DNA of 64,000 nt from positions 56,284,997-56,348,996 of the forward strand of contig OW799237.1 of assembly GCA_941918925.1 (NCBI GenBank), read 5' to 3'. Shown piece after piece: positions 32,473 to 44,004 of this stretch (its first letter is position 1; every line of letters begins with the position of its first letter). The DNA comes from Phyto melanocephala (Eukaryota > Arthropoda > Insecta > Diptera > Rhinophoridae). A model generated the notes under the pieces. That model saw only the letters and a list, made by a program, of their open reading frames with translations, was not told the origin of the DNA and searched no databases. The translations under genes and the position numbers were made by a program.

Positions 32473-32893
32473 ACAACCCTTTCTCATTAGGCAAGTCACC
32501 TGCGCAAGTGACAAAAAAAAACAAAAACATCCAATTGTAAATTTATAAATTTAGTTTACTTATGTGTCTAAAAAAAATAAATTAAAAGAAAAATTAAATA
32601 TAAAACAATAAAAATTTGAATAATATATAAAATAAAAAAAATTTTTTGGCTCACTCTAACAAGTATACCACGTTTGTATGTATATTTAGATAATTGATAA
32701 TTGTAGAAATTTCAAACGGAATGATAAACCTATATATACCATTTTTCACTGTGTGAAGAGTATAATAAGTAAAATAAAACGAAACTTGGGCAAGTCAATT
32801 GCTGAGTCTGAACGTGAAAGCAAGTTCAAAGGAAAATAAAAGAAAATAAAAAACTAACTTGAGTCACTTGACTTGCCTAGTACGAAAGGGGTG
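32473..32893. mobile_element. MITE G copy 2
   Basis: Inverted ends ccctttctcattaggcaagt and acttgcctagtacgaaaggg match apart from a few bases. The interior is the same shortened repeat A as in copy 1, including ggctcactctaacaagtata. No target duplication could be settled. Confidence 0.75.
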
Positions 32894-32949
32894 TTACAAC
32901 AGATACAATACCTAGAAAAAGTATTTTACCTGATTATGTTAAAAAAAAT

Positions 32950-33020
32950 CTTTGAACAATTAGGCAATTAGAAAAGAATTTCTTTTTTTTTTTTTTGGTT
33001 TTTTTAATGACCCTATTTAA
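32950..33020 (+). repeat. Direct repeat left of the CACTG transposon
   Basis: gaacaattag ... ttagaaaagaattt, a T-run and ggtttttttaatga recur in the same orientation at 47140-47187, just outside the other end of the transposon. The left copy contains a short internal duplication (caattag twice). Confidence 0.6.
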
Positions 33021-33088
33021 TTTTAAAAATTCCTGGAAAGCGATTTTGTAAAAAAAAGTTTACCTGTTTTAAATGATGCCGAAAATAA

Positions 33089-33389
33089 CACTGCTCAGCA
33101 GCAAAATCCTCCATTAAATAAAACTATGTGAATTATATGGATTTTGATCCGCTGAACTCAAATCAGTTGTCGGCTTTTTCCATCAGATCGGGATTTTTTT
33201 TATGGGCGTGGCAAATTTTTCCCCCTAAATTAGTCAGGTACGGACATATATTTCATCCTAACTCGAGAACAAGTCATCCGATTTTCAAAAATAAAACACC
33301 AGAAGATGTATAACAAAATTGTATTTATTTTAGTCGATTAAAATTTTTCTCTATCTCTTATCATTTTGAAACTATTCAAAAATTAATGG
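33089..33389. repeat. Left TIR of the CACTG transposon
   Basis: Inverse of 46833-47135, sharing for example gttgtcggctttttccatca, atgggcgtggcaaattttt and tcatcctaactcgagaac. Differences are small indels and an 8-base insertion (acaccaga) in this copy. Confidence 0.85.
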
Positions 33390-33899
33390 AGAAAACAATT
33401 TTTTCGTGCAAAATTCGTAATATATTTCAATTTAAAAATGGAATAAAATAAAGCAAGTATAATAAAGCAATATTTTAAACTTTTTTCTGAGAGCTACTTA
33501 TCTTAGAAATAAAAAAAGCTATAAACCAGAAAAATCGGTTAAAAAATGTAGATTTTTTTGTCAATTTACCGCAGGTACCCAATATTGGCCAAATATGTGT
33601 AATGCAGCAAACAACGACAGAATGGGCGCACTAAAGCGCCTTGTAGCAACAATGAATGACAACTATTTACTTCTAATCTATTTTCGTACAGTAAAAACAA
33701 ATACAAGCAAAAAAGTTTTCCAGATTGTAATTTTGTAGCAACGCCTTGCATAAAGCAACCACCCTGTCGTCACCAGTAGATAACTTAAAATTGCAATAAA
33801 AAATTAAAATATTTACAGCCTATTTTATTTAAAATAACACAAAGTTTTTGTTAAAAATTATTAATTTTTTTTTAGGAAACATTTTTAAAATAAAAAAGT
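33390..33899. other. Interior of the CACTG transposon without a recognised gene
   Basis: AT-rich, with no frame matching the protein encoded on either side of hAT-D. A GC-richer stretch near 33625 (gggcgcactaaagcgccttg) could be part of another small repeat. Confidence 0.4.
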
Positions 33900-34048
33900 A
33901 GCTTAAGTTGTCCATGCCCTTTCGTCCACATCATTCAAATTAGTTCTAAAGACCTCGTCCTTCATAAGCTGTCGTATTTGTGGACCTACAAATATGCCTT
34001 CTTTTACCTTAGCATTTCTGATTATAGGAAATTTGGTCTTAATGTATA
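33900..34048 (-). pseudogene. CACTG-transposon protein, segment left of hAT-D
   Basis: Reads TKFPIIRNAKVKEGIFVGPQ then IRQLMKDEVF and ends NDVDERAWTT with a stop. The VKEGIFVGPQIR-LMKD block is highly characteristic of the same protein family as the segment at 45313-46494. The expected downstream part of the protein is absent, so the gene is truncated at its C-terminus as well as split. Confidence 0.8.
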
Positions 34049-34874
34049 CAGGGCTGGGCAAAATACATGCCTTGATGTATTTCAAATACAAAATACAAAT
34101 ACTTTCAAGTTGTGTATTTCAAATACAAAATACAAATACTTTTCAAGTTGTGTATTTCAAATACAAAATACTTTTAAGCTCTGTATTTCAAATGCAAAAT
34201 ACAGATACAAAATACAAATATTTTTTGAATTTCGATCTCATAAAAATTTACATATGTATATGCATACATACATATGTATCTCTTCTCAGTTCTGTTTAAA
34301 TATTTTATTTCATCTATATATATAAAAGAGTAACGTGACTGACTGACTGACTGACTGATTCATCATCGCACAGCCCAAACGCAAAGAGCTAGAGACATGA
34401 AATTTGGACAATCGGTTCCTCTTTCAATGTATAGCTCCACTAAGAAGGAATTTTTGGAAATTCGTACCTTAAGGGGGTAAAAACGGGTAAAATCGGTAAT
34501 CTTATATCTGCTAAACTAAAAATGATACAAATTAAATTGAAAAAGTATTGTAATTTGCACAAAAAATAAGCTGACAGATGTCTGGCCTTTTTTTGAATTT
34601 TCAACCCCTAAGGGGAAAAATGGGTAAAAACTATAATTTGGTACTTTTTTGGTATCCTATGTAACTTCCAAACGCTAGGAAAAAAAATAAAACTGTATTA
34701 AGTAATCCGCGTAAAAATATTAATACGAATTCGGCACTTTTTTCAAATTCCATGTATGAGGGGTAAAAATTTTCCCTTTTTTGGTATTTTTTTTAAAAGA
34801 AACTTTTCTTATATTATTCAATGGGACCAAAATTGACAAATATTATTTCCTAATAGAATATGGACAACTATTAA

Positions 34875-35651
34875 TGTTGACGTCACAGTCAAATCGCTAA
34901 CGGACATTACTTATTATCGCTTAAAATGGTCGTAATAAATGATCGATTAAGCTCACGTGTATTTTTCTAGAAAAGTCATTATAGACATATTTCCACGCGC
35001 TTACAGTATGTGGCATTTATTATAAGATATATAGTAATATATATTGGGCCAATTCAAAGTAGACTCTCATATTGTACTATGTCATATAATTCATATTAAT
35101 ATGACTAGTGACTTTGAACACCTTTTGTTAACAAATTATGTATTTAATACAAGAAAGAAGACAAAGAGATGACGCTGTTAAAAATTGTATGTATACAGGA
35201 AAGAAGAAAATAGAAAATATTCTCTCTGAGAGGTGAGAAGCGAAGAAATTCTCTCTGAGAGACAGTATGGTTAAAAGTATAACATAAACAATTTCTTATA
35301 CATAGGAAACAAATGTGTAAAGTCATATTATTTTTTTTGTATGGAAATTACTAACAAAAATTGTATGCATGCATAAAATAATATGAAATATTACAAATAT
35401 GACTGATATGCAACCACTTTGAATTGGCCCATTATATCGTAAGATTTAAAAAAGTTTTGCTCTTTATTCAACACGAAAAAGTTTGTAATTTTAGCATAAA
35501 GCAAATAAGATTATTTTAATTATAATTGTATTTCAGGAATTTTAACGTTAAAGTACGATAAATAAATAATTGAAGTTGTTATTAAAAATATTGTACTTTT
35601 CGTTTATAATCTACGAAATTAAATTAAAGGGCTTGGGCGCTTCTCCCAACA
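34875..35651 (+). repeat. BEL 5' LTR containing a MITE
   Basis: Matches 41013-41401 except for the MITE at 35046-35430. Contains a direct ATT duplication next to the MITE. Confidence 0.95.
35046..35430. mobile_element. MITE M inside the BEL 5' LTR
   Basis: Inverted ends GGGCCAATTCAAAGT and ACTTTGAATTGGCCC. Comparison with the 3' LTR gives the empty site exactly and shows a 3-bp duplication, ATT. The core has gaaattctctctgagagaca repeats. Short TSDs and GGGCC ends resemble PIF/Harbinger-type MITEs, though those prefer TWA. Confidence 0.9.
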
Positions 35652-35805
35652 TTCTTAAAATTCTTTTTCTGGCTGACTTTCGTAAAACTTTATTGCTGGC
35701 TATATATTTAAAATCAAATTTCTTGGTGTATACAATTAATTAATTTCCTGTTTGGCAAAATCAAAAGAAAACCATTTGGCTGAAATAAACGTAAGTCCTT
35801 ACAAA

Positions 35806-37618
35806 ATGGATACTTCTTCTTCTCTACAGGGTCAACCACCAAAACATCACCAAGCAACTGAATCAACATCAAGTTCTCCGGCAAATTGTCATATATGCAA
35901 CACATCATCTGATAATACGAATGCCATAAAATGCTTTAAATGTAGTCTGACATTTCATTTTGTTTGCGCAAATGTTACTAATACTCAACAGAAGCTCACA
36001 TGGCTTTGCAGAAACTGTTGTGCTCAAACTCTGACACCAGTCCAGTCAGCTGTCTCGGTCCTTAGCGGTTCATCAGTCTCAACACATTCCCGCAGACATG
36101 ACTTAGAGGTCCAACGTTTACAAGAAACAACTTGAAAGAGACTACATTAAGAAAAAATATGCAATTCTTGCGCAGAAAGAGAATGATTGCGACGATGCAC
36201 AAACAATTAACACCTCTGTGCATGACTGGTTAAACAATCAACCGAACCCAGTTCAACAGTTCACTTCGAGACCAAACCCAATAAATTTAAATAAGACCAA
36301 TAAAGAATCTCAGCATGAGTATAACAGGAGATCTAATTCTATATTTCCTCATCAAACTGAATCCACAAATTTACTAAACCCGTATTTGCCACTAACTACA
36401 TCTAAAAATGTAAGTACAAATCTCGTTTACTCAACAGCAACACAACCTGCCGGTACAACCACGGCAGCCAATACAAACATAACCTCTTTTATTAATAACA
36501 CTGATAATAATTATCTACACTCTACAACTTCCAATGTAAATCACATTTTAAATAATAATAATACAAATGTCGAAAACCACCCATTGACAGAGCCTCTACC
36601 CCATTTGGACCAAACGATTTTCATGCAACCTAATTTTGCTAATATAGAATTAACATTTTCCACGCACCCATTGTTTTCCTTCCGTCCAAGCCTAAACAAC
36701 GATCGAAGACTGACACAGCAACAAATAAATGCACGTCAATCAGTTCCTAAAGATTTACCAATATTTATTGGGTTGCCCGAAGAGTGGCCTTTATTTATTA
36801 CCACATACGAATTGTCTACCTCAGTTTGCGGTCTTACCGACGCGGAAAATCTTGTACGGCTTCAAAAGGCGCTACGCGGAGACGCATTGCGGTCTGTTCA
36901 ACATATTCTAATTCACCCTTATGGCGTATCATGTGCCATTTCAACTCTTAAATTACTTTACGGCCAACCAGAAAAAATATTGAATTCCCTAAAAAACAAA
37001 ATAAAATTATTGCCCACTCTCAATATCAACAAATTAAATACAATTACCTCGTTTGCCGTAGAAGTAAAAGGTTTTGAGACAACAATAAGAGCTTGCGGGT
37101 TACTTGATGAGCTTAATAATTCTTCGTTAATACAAGAATTAGTATGGAAAATGCCATCTTATTTACAGCTGAACTGGGGTGAACAAAAAATAAAGTTGAT
37201 AAAATGTAAACAAAAAATAAGTTCGACAGATTTTGCTAATTGGATTTTTGAAGTTGGTGTATCAGCAAGCAGCATAAATATAGATAGCAGCAGCCATACA
37301 TCGTCGTTGGCAGAAAATAAGTCACGCAGAACAAGAGATGCCTATGTGCATACGCATGGTATTTGTAACAGCAAAATTATGTGTGCAAAACAGGGATGTC
37401 AAATAAAACACCATACATTGTTACACAAATCAACAGATGACGAGAAAATAACAATCAAAACAAATGATAATAAAAACAATACAACCAATTTACATGCAGC
37501 TCAAAGTGGTAAAATAAGTAACGAAATTTTGTTTAAAATTATACCAATCACTATATATGGCAATAATAACAAAAGCCTTAAAACTTTTGCTTTTATAGAC
37601 GAGGGTTCGTTTAATTAA
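35806..37618 (+). pseudogene. BEL Gag and protease start, with PHD-like finger
   Basis: From the likely start MDTSSSLQGQ, a PHD-like C4HC3 finger follows (CHIC ... CFKC ... HFVC ... WLCRNCC, about 25-70 residues in). A frameshift near 36125 leads into DYIKKKYAILAQKENDCDDA and a long Asn/Thr-rich linker. The conserved BEL Gag core begins DLPIFIGLPEEWPLFITTYE and continues with DALRSVQHI. A cysteine/histidine cluster (CNSKIMCAKQGCQIKHHTLL) precedes the protease start FAFIDEGS. The frame breaks again at about 37612. Confidence 0.85.
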
Positions 37619-37620
37619 TG

Positions 37621-39064
37621 AGCAAATAATAAATGAACTAAATTTAACAGGCGAACCACAACCTTTATGTTTGAAATGGACAGGTAATATGGTTCGTAAC
37701 GAAGAAGAATCAAAGGTAGTAAGAGTGCGTATTTCTGGCAATAATAAAACTAAATTTAATATTCATGCCCGTACGGTAAAACAATTATAACTGCCTAGTC
37801 AGAGCTTAAATTACAAAAATATGTGTAAACAATTTCCACATTTAAAAGGCTTGCCTATAGACAATTTTGAGAATGCGGTCCCAGGCTTACTTTTAGGGCT
37901 TAATAATTTAAAAATATGTATACCAACACGAGTCAAGGAGGGAAATAAACATGAGCCCGTTGCAATATGCACACGTCTTGGCTGGCGTATTTGTGGCAAC
38001 TCGTTTATTGGACAAAAGGCACAAAATCAATATAATTTTCATTCTTGTGAATGTGAACGAGAAGATGACAAAAAACTTAGTATTTTACTTAAGCAGTTTT
38101 ATTCAATAGACATGACTGGAATTAATAACGTTAACCAAGTGCTCAGTAAAGATGATCAGAGAGCAATTAATATATTGGAAAAATATACTAGACAAAGAAG
38201 CGACGGTCACTATGAGGTAGCTTTGTTGTGGCGATACGATAACGTTACACTGCCACCAAGTTACGATATGGCAAAGAGGAGACTACTTTGTCTCGAGAAA
38301 ACATTGCGAAATAATAAATATTTGTTCGATGTTTTTTAAAAAACTATTTCTGAGTATTTAGAGAAAAAATATATAAGCAAGGTAGGTGTTAGTCAAATTA
38401 GTATGGGCAATATATGGTACTTACCAATATTTCCAGTTTTTAACAAAAATAAACCTAAGAAGACTAGAATAGTGTGGGATGCTGCCGCAAAAGCTAATGG
38501 TATTTCATTAAATTCTATGCTACTTAAAGGGCCAGATTTACTCTCTTCTCTCCAAGCCATTCTTTTTCGTTTTCGCCAAAGAAAGGTTGCAATATGCGGA
38601 GATATAGAACAGATCTTCCACCAAATTTATATATGCAATGAAGATCGCCATGCACAGCGATTTCTATGGCGTAGCTGTGACGAAACAAAAGAACCAGAGG
38701 TGTACGTGGTGAATGTTATGATATTCGGTGCCTCCTGTGCACCTTGTATTTCACAATATGTCAAAAATTTAAATGCGAAAAAGTATGAAACCAAGTATCC
38801 ATTAGCAACAGACGCTATAAAAAACAACCACTATGTGGATGATTTTCTTGCTTCAACAGATACTCCCGAAGAAGCTACTAGACTAGCCAAAGAAGTGCGA
38901 CTCATACATAGTCAAGGCGGTTTTAACAACCGTAATTGGTGCTCCAATAATCGCGACGTTTTGAAAGCATTAAATTCTGAAATACCTTTAAGTAATATCT
39001 GTTTAAATATGGGGGTCAGTTTAGAAACAAAAAATTCTTGGCGTGTTTTGGATACCAGACAATG
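37621..39064 (+). pseudogene. BEL Pol: protease remainder and reverse transcriptase
   Basis: Shifted frame from VRLINEQIINELNLTGEPQP, with one stop near 37788 and another at 38337. The RT region includes KKTRIVWDAAAKANGISLNS, GDIEQIFHQIYI and the catalytic NNHYVDDFLAS. Motif order and the EQ-FHQ and HYVDD forms are diagnostic for BEL/Pao. The frame runs out at 39063 through a one-base shift that moves LGVFWIPDNDMITFQF into the next frame. Confidence 0.88.
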
Positions 39065-40979
39065 ACATGATTACATTTCAATTTTCACCAAGTATTTTAA
39101 AAAACGAAATTTTTCTCGGGAATAAAGAACCAACTAAACGTGAAGTTTTGAAAATACTAATGAGCATTTATGATCCTTTAGGAATTGTTGGAAACTTTAT
39201 TATGTATTTAAAAATCATTTTGCAGGAAATTTGGAGAAGTGGCGTTGAATGGGACGAGCCGATTTTAAATGAACAACAGGTAAAGTGGAGAAAATGGCTA
39301 TCTTTTTTACCGTTTCTAAAAAGTGTAAACATACCTCGATGTTATCTAAAAACGACAAAAAGCTATGATTGTCAAGACGTTCAATTGCACATGTTTGTAG
39401 ACGCAAGCGAAATTGGCTACGCTGCTGTAGCGTACTTTAGAATTTCTGATGGTGACAATTTCATTGTTTCTTTAGTAGGATCGAAAACTAGGGTAGCTCC
39501 GCTAAAAGTGGTTTCTATTCCCAGACTAGAATTAATGGCAGCCGTTATTGGCGTTCGTTTTGCCAAATATATCGTTCAAAATCACTCTATTATTATAAGT
39601 CGAAAAGTATTCTGGTCAGACTCGCGCACCGTTTTGAGTTGGATACGATCAGATCACCGAAAGTATCACCAGTTTGTTGCAGTTCGAGTTAGTGAAATCC
39701 TAGATATTTCTGAAATAAATGAATGGTTTTGGATATCAACTAAAAAGAATGTGGCTGATGAAGCAACGAAATGTTCAAAAGCTCCTGATTTATCGACTAC
39801 AAGTCGTTGGCTCAATGGCCCAGAATTTTTGAGAATGCCAGAACATAAATGGCCAACTACTACGGATGACTTCAGTAGAACCAATATGGAACTGAAGGAG
39901 TGTAATTTAACCATACAAAACGTCGAACCATTAATAAATATAGAACGATTTTCTCGTTGGTGTAGGGCGCTAAGAGCTATTGCATTCGTTATTCGATTTA
40001 TTTGTCGCCTCAAAAATAAAATAGTGAATAAAAATAATAACGAACTGTCTCAAGAAGAATTGCGTAAGTCAAGAAGAATTGCGAATTTTATTTATAAACT
40101 GTTTCCATATATAGACAACGAAGGTATACTACGGGTAGGTGGACGAATTGATAATGCTAATGTACCTGATGAATTAAAACATCCAGCTATTCTGCCGAAA
40201 AATTCGCTTAACACGAGCTCCTGTACAATGGCCGTTCGAAAATTTATAGCCCGCCGAGGACAGCCGAGAGAATTTTATAGCGACAACGGTACGAACTTTG
40301 TCGGAGCTGAGCGCGAATTACGTGAAGCACTTAGTGAAGTAGATGAGAATGAATTAGTTTGTAACTTCACATACACTAATACGAAGTGGATCTTTAATCC
40401 ACCTTCAGCGCCCCATATGGGAGGAGCGTGGGAACGGATGGTTCGTTCAGTAAAAAATGTTCTTTACAAAATTAAAATGGAAAGGTTTCCTAATGATGAG
40501 ACATTACAAAGCATGATGGCTGAGGTTGAAAATATTATAACTCACGCCCTCTTACGTATGTGCCACTAGAAAGCGAAAACGATGAAGCAATCACACCTAA
40601 CCACTTCTTACTAGGCAACTCAAATGGTTTAAAACCTCTAGTCTCCTATGATGACGATGGTGTTGTATTGCGAGAAAGTTGGTTGCGTTCGCAGCAGTAT
40701 GCTCAAATATTCTGGAAAAGATGGGTGGCTGAGTATTTACCTACACTAACTTGTAGAACAAAGTGGTACGAAAAGGCTAAGCCTCTAGAAGTTGGAGATT
40801 TGGTGGTGGTGGTTGATCCAGCAAATCCAAGAAATGTATGGCCGAAAGGGAGAATAATTGAGGTCACCATGTCAGACGACGGTCAAGTACGGAAGGCAAA
40901 AGTCATGACTGCGTGCGGCGTACTGGAAAGGCCAGCTGTAAAATTAGCGATCCTAGATGTGACTAGAAGAAAGGAGTAA
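39043..40979 (+). pseudogene. BEL Pol: RNase H and internally deleted integrase
   Basis: RNase H is present (HMFVDASEIGYAAVAY, PRLELMAAVIG, WSDSRTVLSW). The integrase begins normally (GILRVGGRIDNANVPDELKH, PAILPKNS) but then jumps straight to LNTSSCTMAVRKFIARRGQP and EFYSDNGTNFVGAE. The HHCC finger and the first catalytic aspartate (about 110 residues) are therefore absent. The C-terminal part PSAPHMGGAWERMVRSVKN is present. A one-base shift near 40550 leads to the last domain (PNHFLLGN ... LEVGDLVVVVD). Cannot support integration. Confidence 0.88.
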
Positions 40980-41003
40980 GTCTTCAAAAGTTTCTCGCCT
41001 TAC

Positions 41004-41012
41004 TGTGGGGGA
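41004..41012 (+). promoter_or_regulatory. BEL polypurine tract
   Basis: TGTGGGGGA directly before the 3' LTR start TGTTGACG. Confidence 0.6.
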
Positions 41013-41401
41013 TGTTGACGTCACAGTCAAATCGATAACGGACATTACTTATTATCGCTTAAAATGGTCGTAATAAATTATCGATTAAGCTTACATGTAT
41101 TTTTCTAGAAAAGTCATTATAGACATATTTCCACGCGCTTACAGTATGTGGCATTTATTATAAGATATATAGTAATATATATTATATCGTAAGATTTAAA
41201 GAAGTTTGGCTCTTTATTCAACACGAAAAAGTTTGTATTTTTGGCATAAAGCAAATAAGATTATTTTAATTATAATTGTATTTCAGGAATTTTAACGTTA
41301 AAGTACGATAAATAAATAATTGAAGTTGTTATTAAAAATATTGTACTTTTCGTTTATAATCTACGAAATTGAATTAAAGGGCTTGGGCGCTTCTCCCAAC
41401 A
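41013..41401 (+). repeat. BEL 3' LTR
   Basis: 389 bp. This is the MITE-free reference for the 5' LTR. ATTAA follows. Confidence 0.95.
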
Positions 41402-41739
41402 ATTAAGGTGAAATTTTTGGAAACTTTTTTGGGGACAAAAAAAATACCAAAAAGGGGAAAATTCCGGAAAATGTATGTAATTCCCAATTACACGGCCAAT
41501 TTTCACAAACTTTTTAATAGGGATTTTACCAGACAAAAAAATATGTAATTTAGTAAAAATTTAAACACATTCCTAACAGGGTAGAAAAGGCAAAAATCGG
41601 GAAGAGTTTGGTACTTTTTGAACATAATTACTTTTATGCAAAAAAGAGTAGATTTACTGACTTTAAATCGTGTCTATTAAAATATTTTGTTACATAGATA
41701 TTTGAACATTTTAAACTTGGAACTTGGAACTTAGACCAA

Positions 41740-42400
41740 AAATGTACTTTTGCGCTTTTCTATGGTACTTTTTGTATTTTCTACGTTTATAAAGGTAGAA
41801 CTGTAAAATAAAGGACTATTGATTTCAGGTAAGACTAAAAATGTTATGGGTGACGTTTGCGAAGTTAGAATTTTGAAATTCATGACTATTGATACAAGCT
41901 GAGACTGAAAATGTTATGGGCGACCAAAAAGGTACTTTTTTTTTGAATTTTTATGGTACTTTTTGTATTTTCAACGTTCGCGAAGCTAGAATTTTGAAAA
42001 TTAGTGACTATTGATGCAAGGTGAGACTGAAAATGTTATGGGCGACCAAAAAGGTACTTTTTTGATTTTTTATGGTACTTTTTGTATTTTATACGTTTAT
42101 GAAGATGGATTGCACAATCAAGGACTATTGATTCTAGGTGAGACTTAAAATGTTATGGGCGATCAAAGAGGTACTTTTCTGAATTTTTATGGGACTTTTT
42201 GTATTTTCTACGTTTATAAAGCTAAAATTGTGAAATAAAGGATTGTTGATTTAATTTGAGAATTTAAATGATATTGGAGACACAAAAAAGCCTTTTCGCA
42301 TTTTTATTGTACTCTTTGTATTTTTACGTTTGTAAACATAGTTTCTAAAAATTAGTGTTTTTTGAACCGAGGTCTAACTTCTAATATTATGGACGACCAA
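41740..42400 (+). repeat. Tandem array in Helitron B, about 120-bp unit
   Basis: Five to six diverged units, each with atggtactttttgtattttc, acgtt and gagactgaaaatgttatggg. A further partial array of the same unit is at 54360-54520 in another copy. Confidence 0.75.
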
Positions 42401-42865
42401 AATTACTTTTTCTCATTTTTTTTATATTTTGTATACATAGAATTCTGAATGGAGGTAATAATAAACCAAGTGGAAGTATTAGTGAAGGAAAAAATGTTAC
42501 TTTTATTATTTTTAGGGTCATTTTTGGAAATTATGAATCTTATTTTTTGAAACTCAGTAGCATTGATCTTGCTTTTAGTTAGGAAATATATGCCCGATAT
42601 ATCCTTACTCTACTTTTTATTTTTCTAAATAAATTGAATCAGAGATACAAATTTTCATAAATTTAACTAAAAATATTTAATAATTAAATATAAATAGAAC
42701 TTGAGTTTTCAATAAATAGTAAGAACTGCGCTATCGAAGTAGCGGGCTAAATGCTAGTTTCATATAAGTTTAATAAAACTAAGTTATATATATATGAAAG
42801 TATTCCGCAATTACGTAGTTGCCCACCCAATATTTAATTTACTTATTATATAAGTATGTACGTAC

Positions 42866-43781
42866 CAGAGCTGTTAAATTTGGATTACGATTAGTAATCA
42901 ATTAGATTACATTTTAAAAATAATGGTATTGATTACATAATTCCCTTTGAACAATTCCTGATTATTAATTGATTATGATTACAAATAATCCAAAAGTAAT
43001 CAAAATTTTTTAGGATTACGATAAAAAAAATCAAAAATATTTAAAAGTAATCCAAAAAAGAATTGACTACTTTCAGAACATTTTTGATTATATTTGATTA
43101 TTTTTTAAAAATTTTGAATTTACAGCATGTTATACATACATATATACATTTTATTTTGAAAAATCACCAAAAAAAGGAAAAATACGTGAAAAAATAATAA
43201 TGAGAAACAAATTCATTCAGAATACATTCACTTCAAAAAAAAAAAGGTTTTATAATTTGCATATATTTACAATTGACCTTAATTACAACTCATTTTTCAA
43301 AGGAAAAATCAGACAATGATTGCCGCCTTGGACTGTTGACGATCCCGGCAAAAGAAAACAGTCGTTCAACTGGAATTGAAGACGTTAAGACGTGTCAAAA
43401 AAATAAATGCATCCCTTAGTAAATCATATTTTTGCAATAATAAAAACAAAAAATGAAAAAAACAACAACTAATTAAATAATGGTAGAATTTTATGTAGAA
43501 AAATGTACTTGTGACAGTATTGCCATAATTTCGCCAAATAAAAGAAAATAAAAAAATAATCAAAAATAATCCTTCAAAGTAGTCGAATTATTTTTTGATT
43601 ACTTTTGATTATTTTCTCGTAATCCTAAATAATCTTGATTACTTTTGGATATCTGTAATCGTAATCAATTAATAATCGTGCGAATCTGAAAATAGTCGTA
43701 ATATAATCATTACTTCAACTTTAAAAAAAAATAATTTAATTACTAATTATTACGATAAGTAATCATTACTTAACAGCTATG
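42866..43781 (-). mobile_element. Small hAT element inside hAT-D
   Basis: The perfect 8-bp palindromic duplication GTACGTAC occurs at 42858-42865 and 43782-43789. Ends are CAGAGCTGTTAA and the inverse CATAGCTGTTAA. Many subterminal TAATC/GATTA motifs. A minus-strand relic at 43310-43378 reads SSIPVERLFSFAGIVNSPRR, the hAT C-terminal signature, so it derives from an autonomous hAT. Confidence 0.92.
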
Positions 43782-44004
43782 GTACGTACATATGATACAC
43801 AATTTAAACAATAAAATTGTTAAAGTGTTAAATTTTCATTAGTAAAGAGTTCATTTACTTTTTACATTTAAAAGATTTGTTTTGTAAATTTGCGTTAATT
43901 CTCTCGCGTCAAGTGGGGGAAGTAAGAAAAAAAGCATATTTAGAATTTAATAGTTAGTAAATAAAAAATGTATTCAATAAAACACGTATTTCCTTTAATA
44001 TAAA

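Larger units (their letters stand above)
34875..41401 (+). mobile_element. BEL/Pao LTR retrotransposon inside Helitron B
   Basis: LTRs run TGTTGACGTCACAG to TCTCCCAACA. The 5-bp duplication ATTAA flanks it. The 3' LTR is 389 bp. The 5' LTR is 777 bp because of a 385-bp MITE plus its 3-bp duplication; without these it is also 389 bp. About nine substitutions separate the LTRs (roughly 2.3 percent). The coding region has several frameshifts, one in-frame stop and a large integrase deletion. Confidence 0.95.
34313..42757 (+). mobile_element. Helitron B, interrupted by a BEL element
   Basis: 5' end A|TCTATATATATAAAAG followed by a TGAC microsatellite. 3' end has the hairpin CGCTA-tcgaag-TAGCG eleven bases before CTAG|T. 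Insertion between A and T without duplication and the CTRR terminus are Helitron features. The native length is about 1.9 kb, with no Rep/helicase frame, so it is non-autonomous. A tandem array of about 120-bp units occupies 41740-42400. Partial copies lie at 48569-49368 and 54107-54782. Confidence 0.85.

Noticed and set aside
43366..43563. 65-codon hydrophobic minus-strand frame
   Set aside because: Low-complexity F/L-rich translation of T-rich DNA inside a small hAT; no support as a membrane protein.
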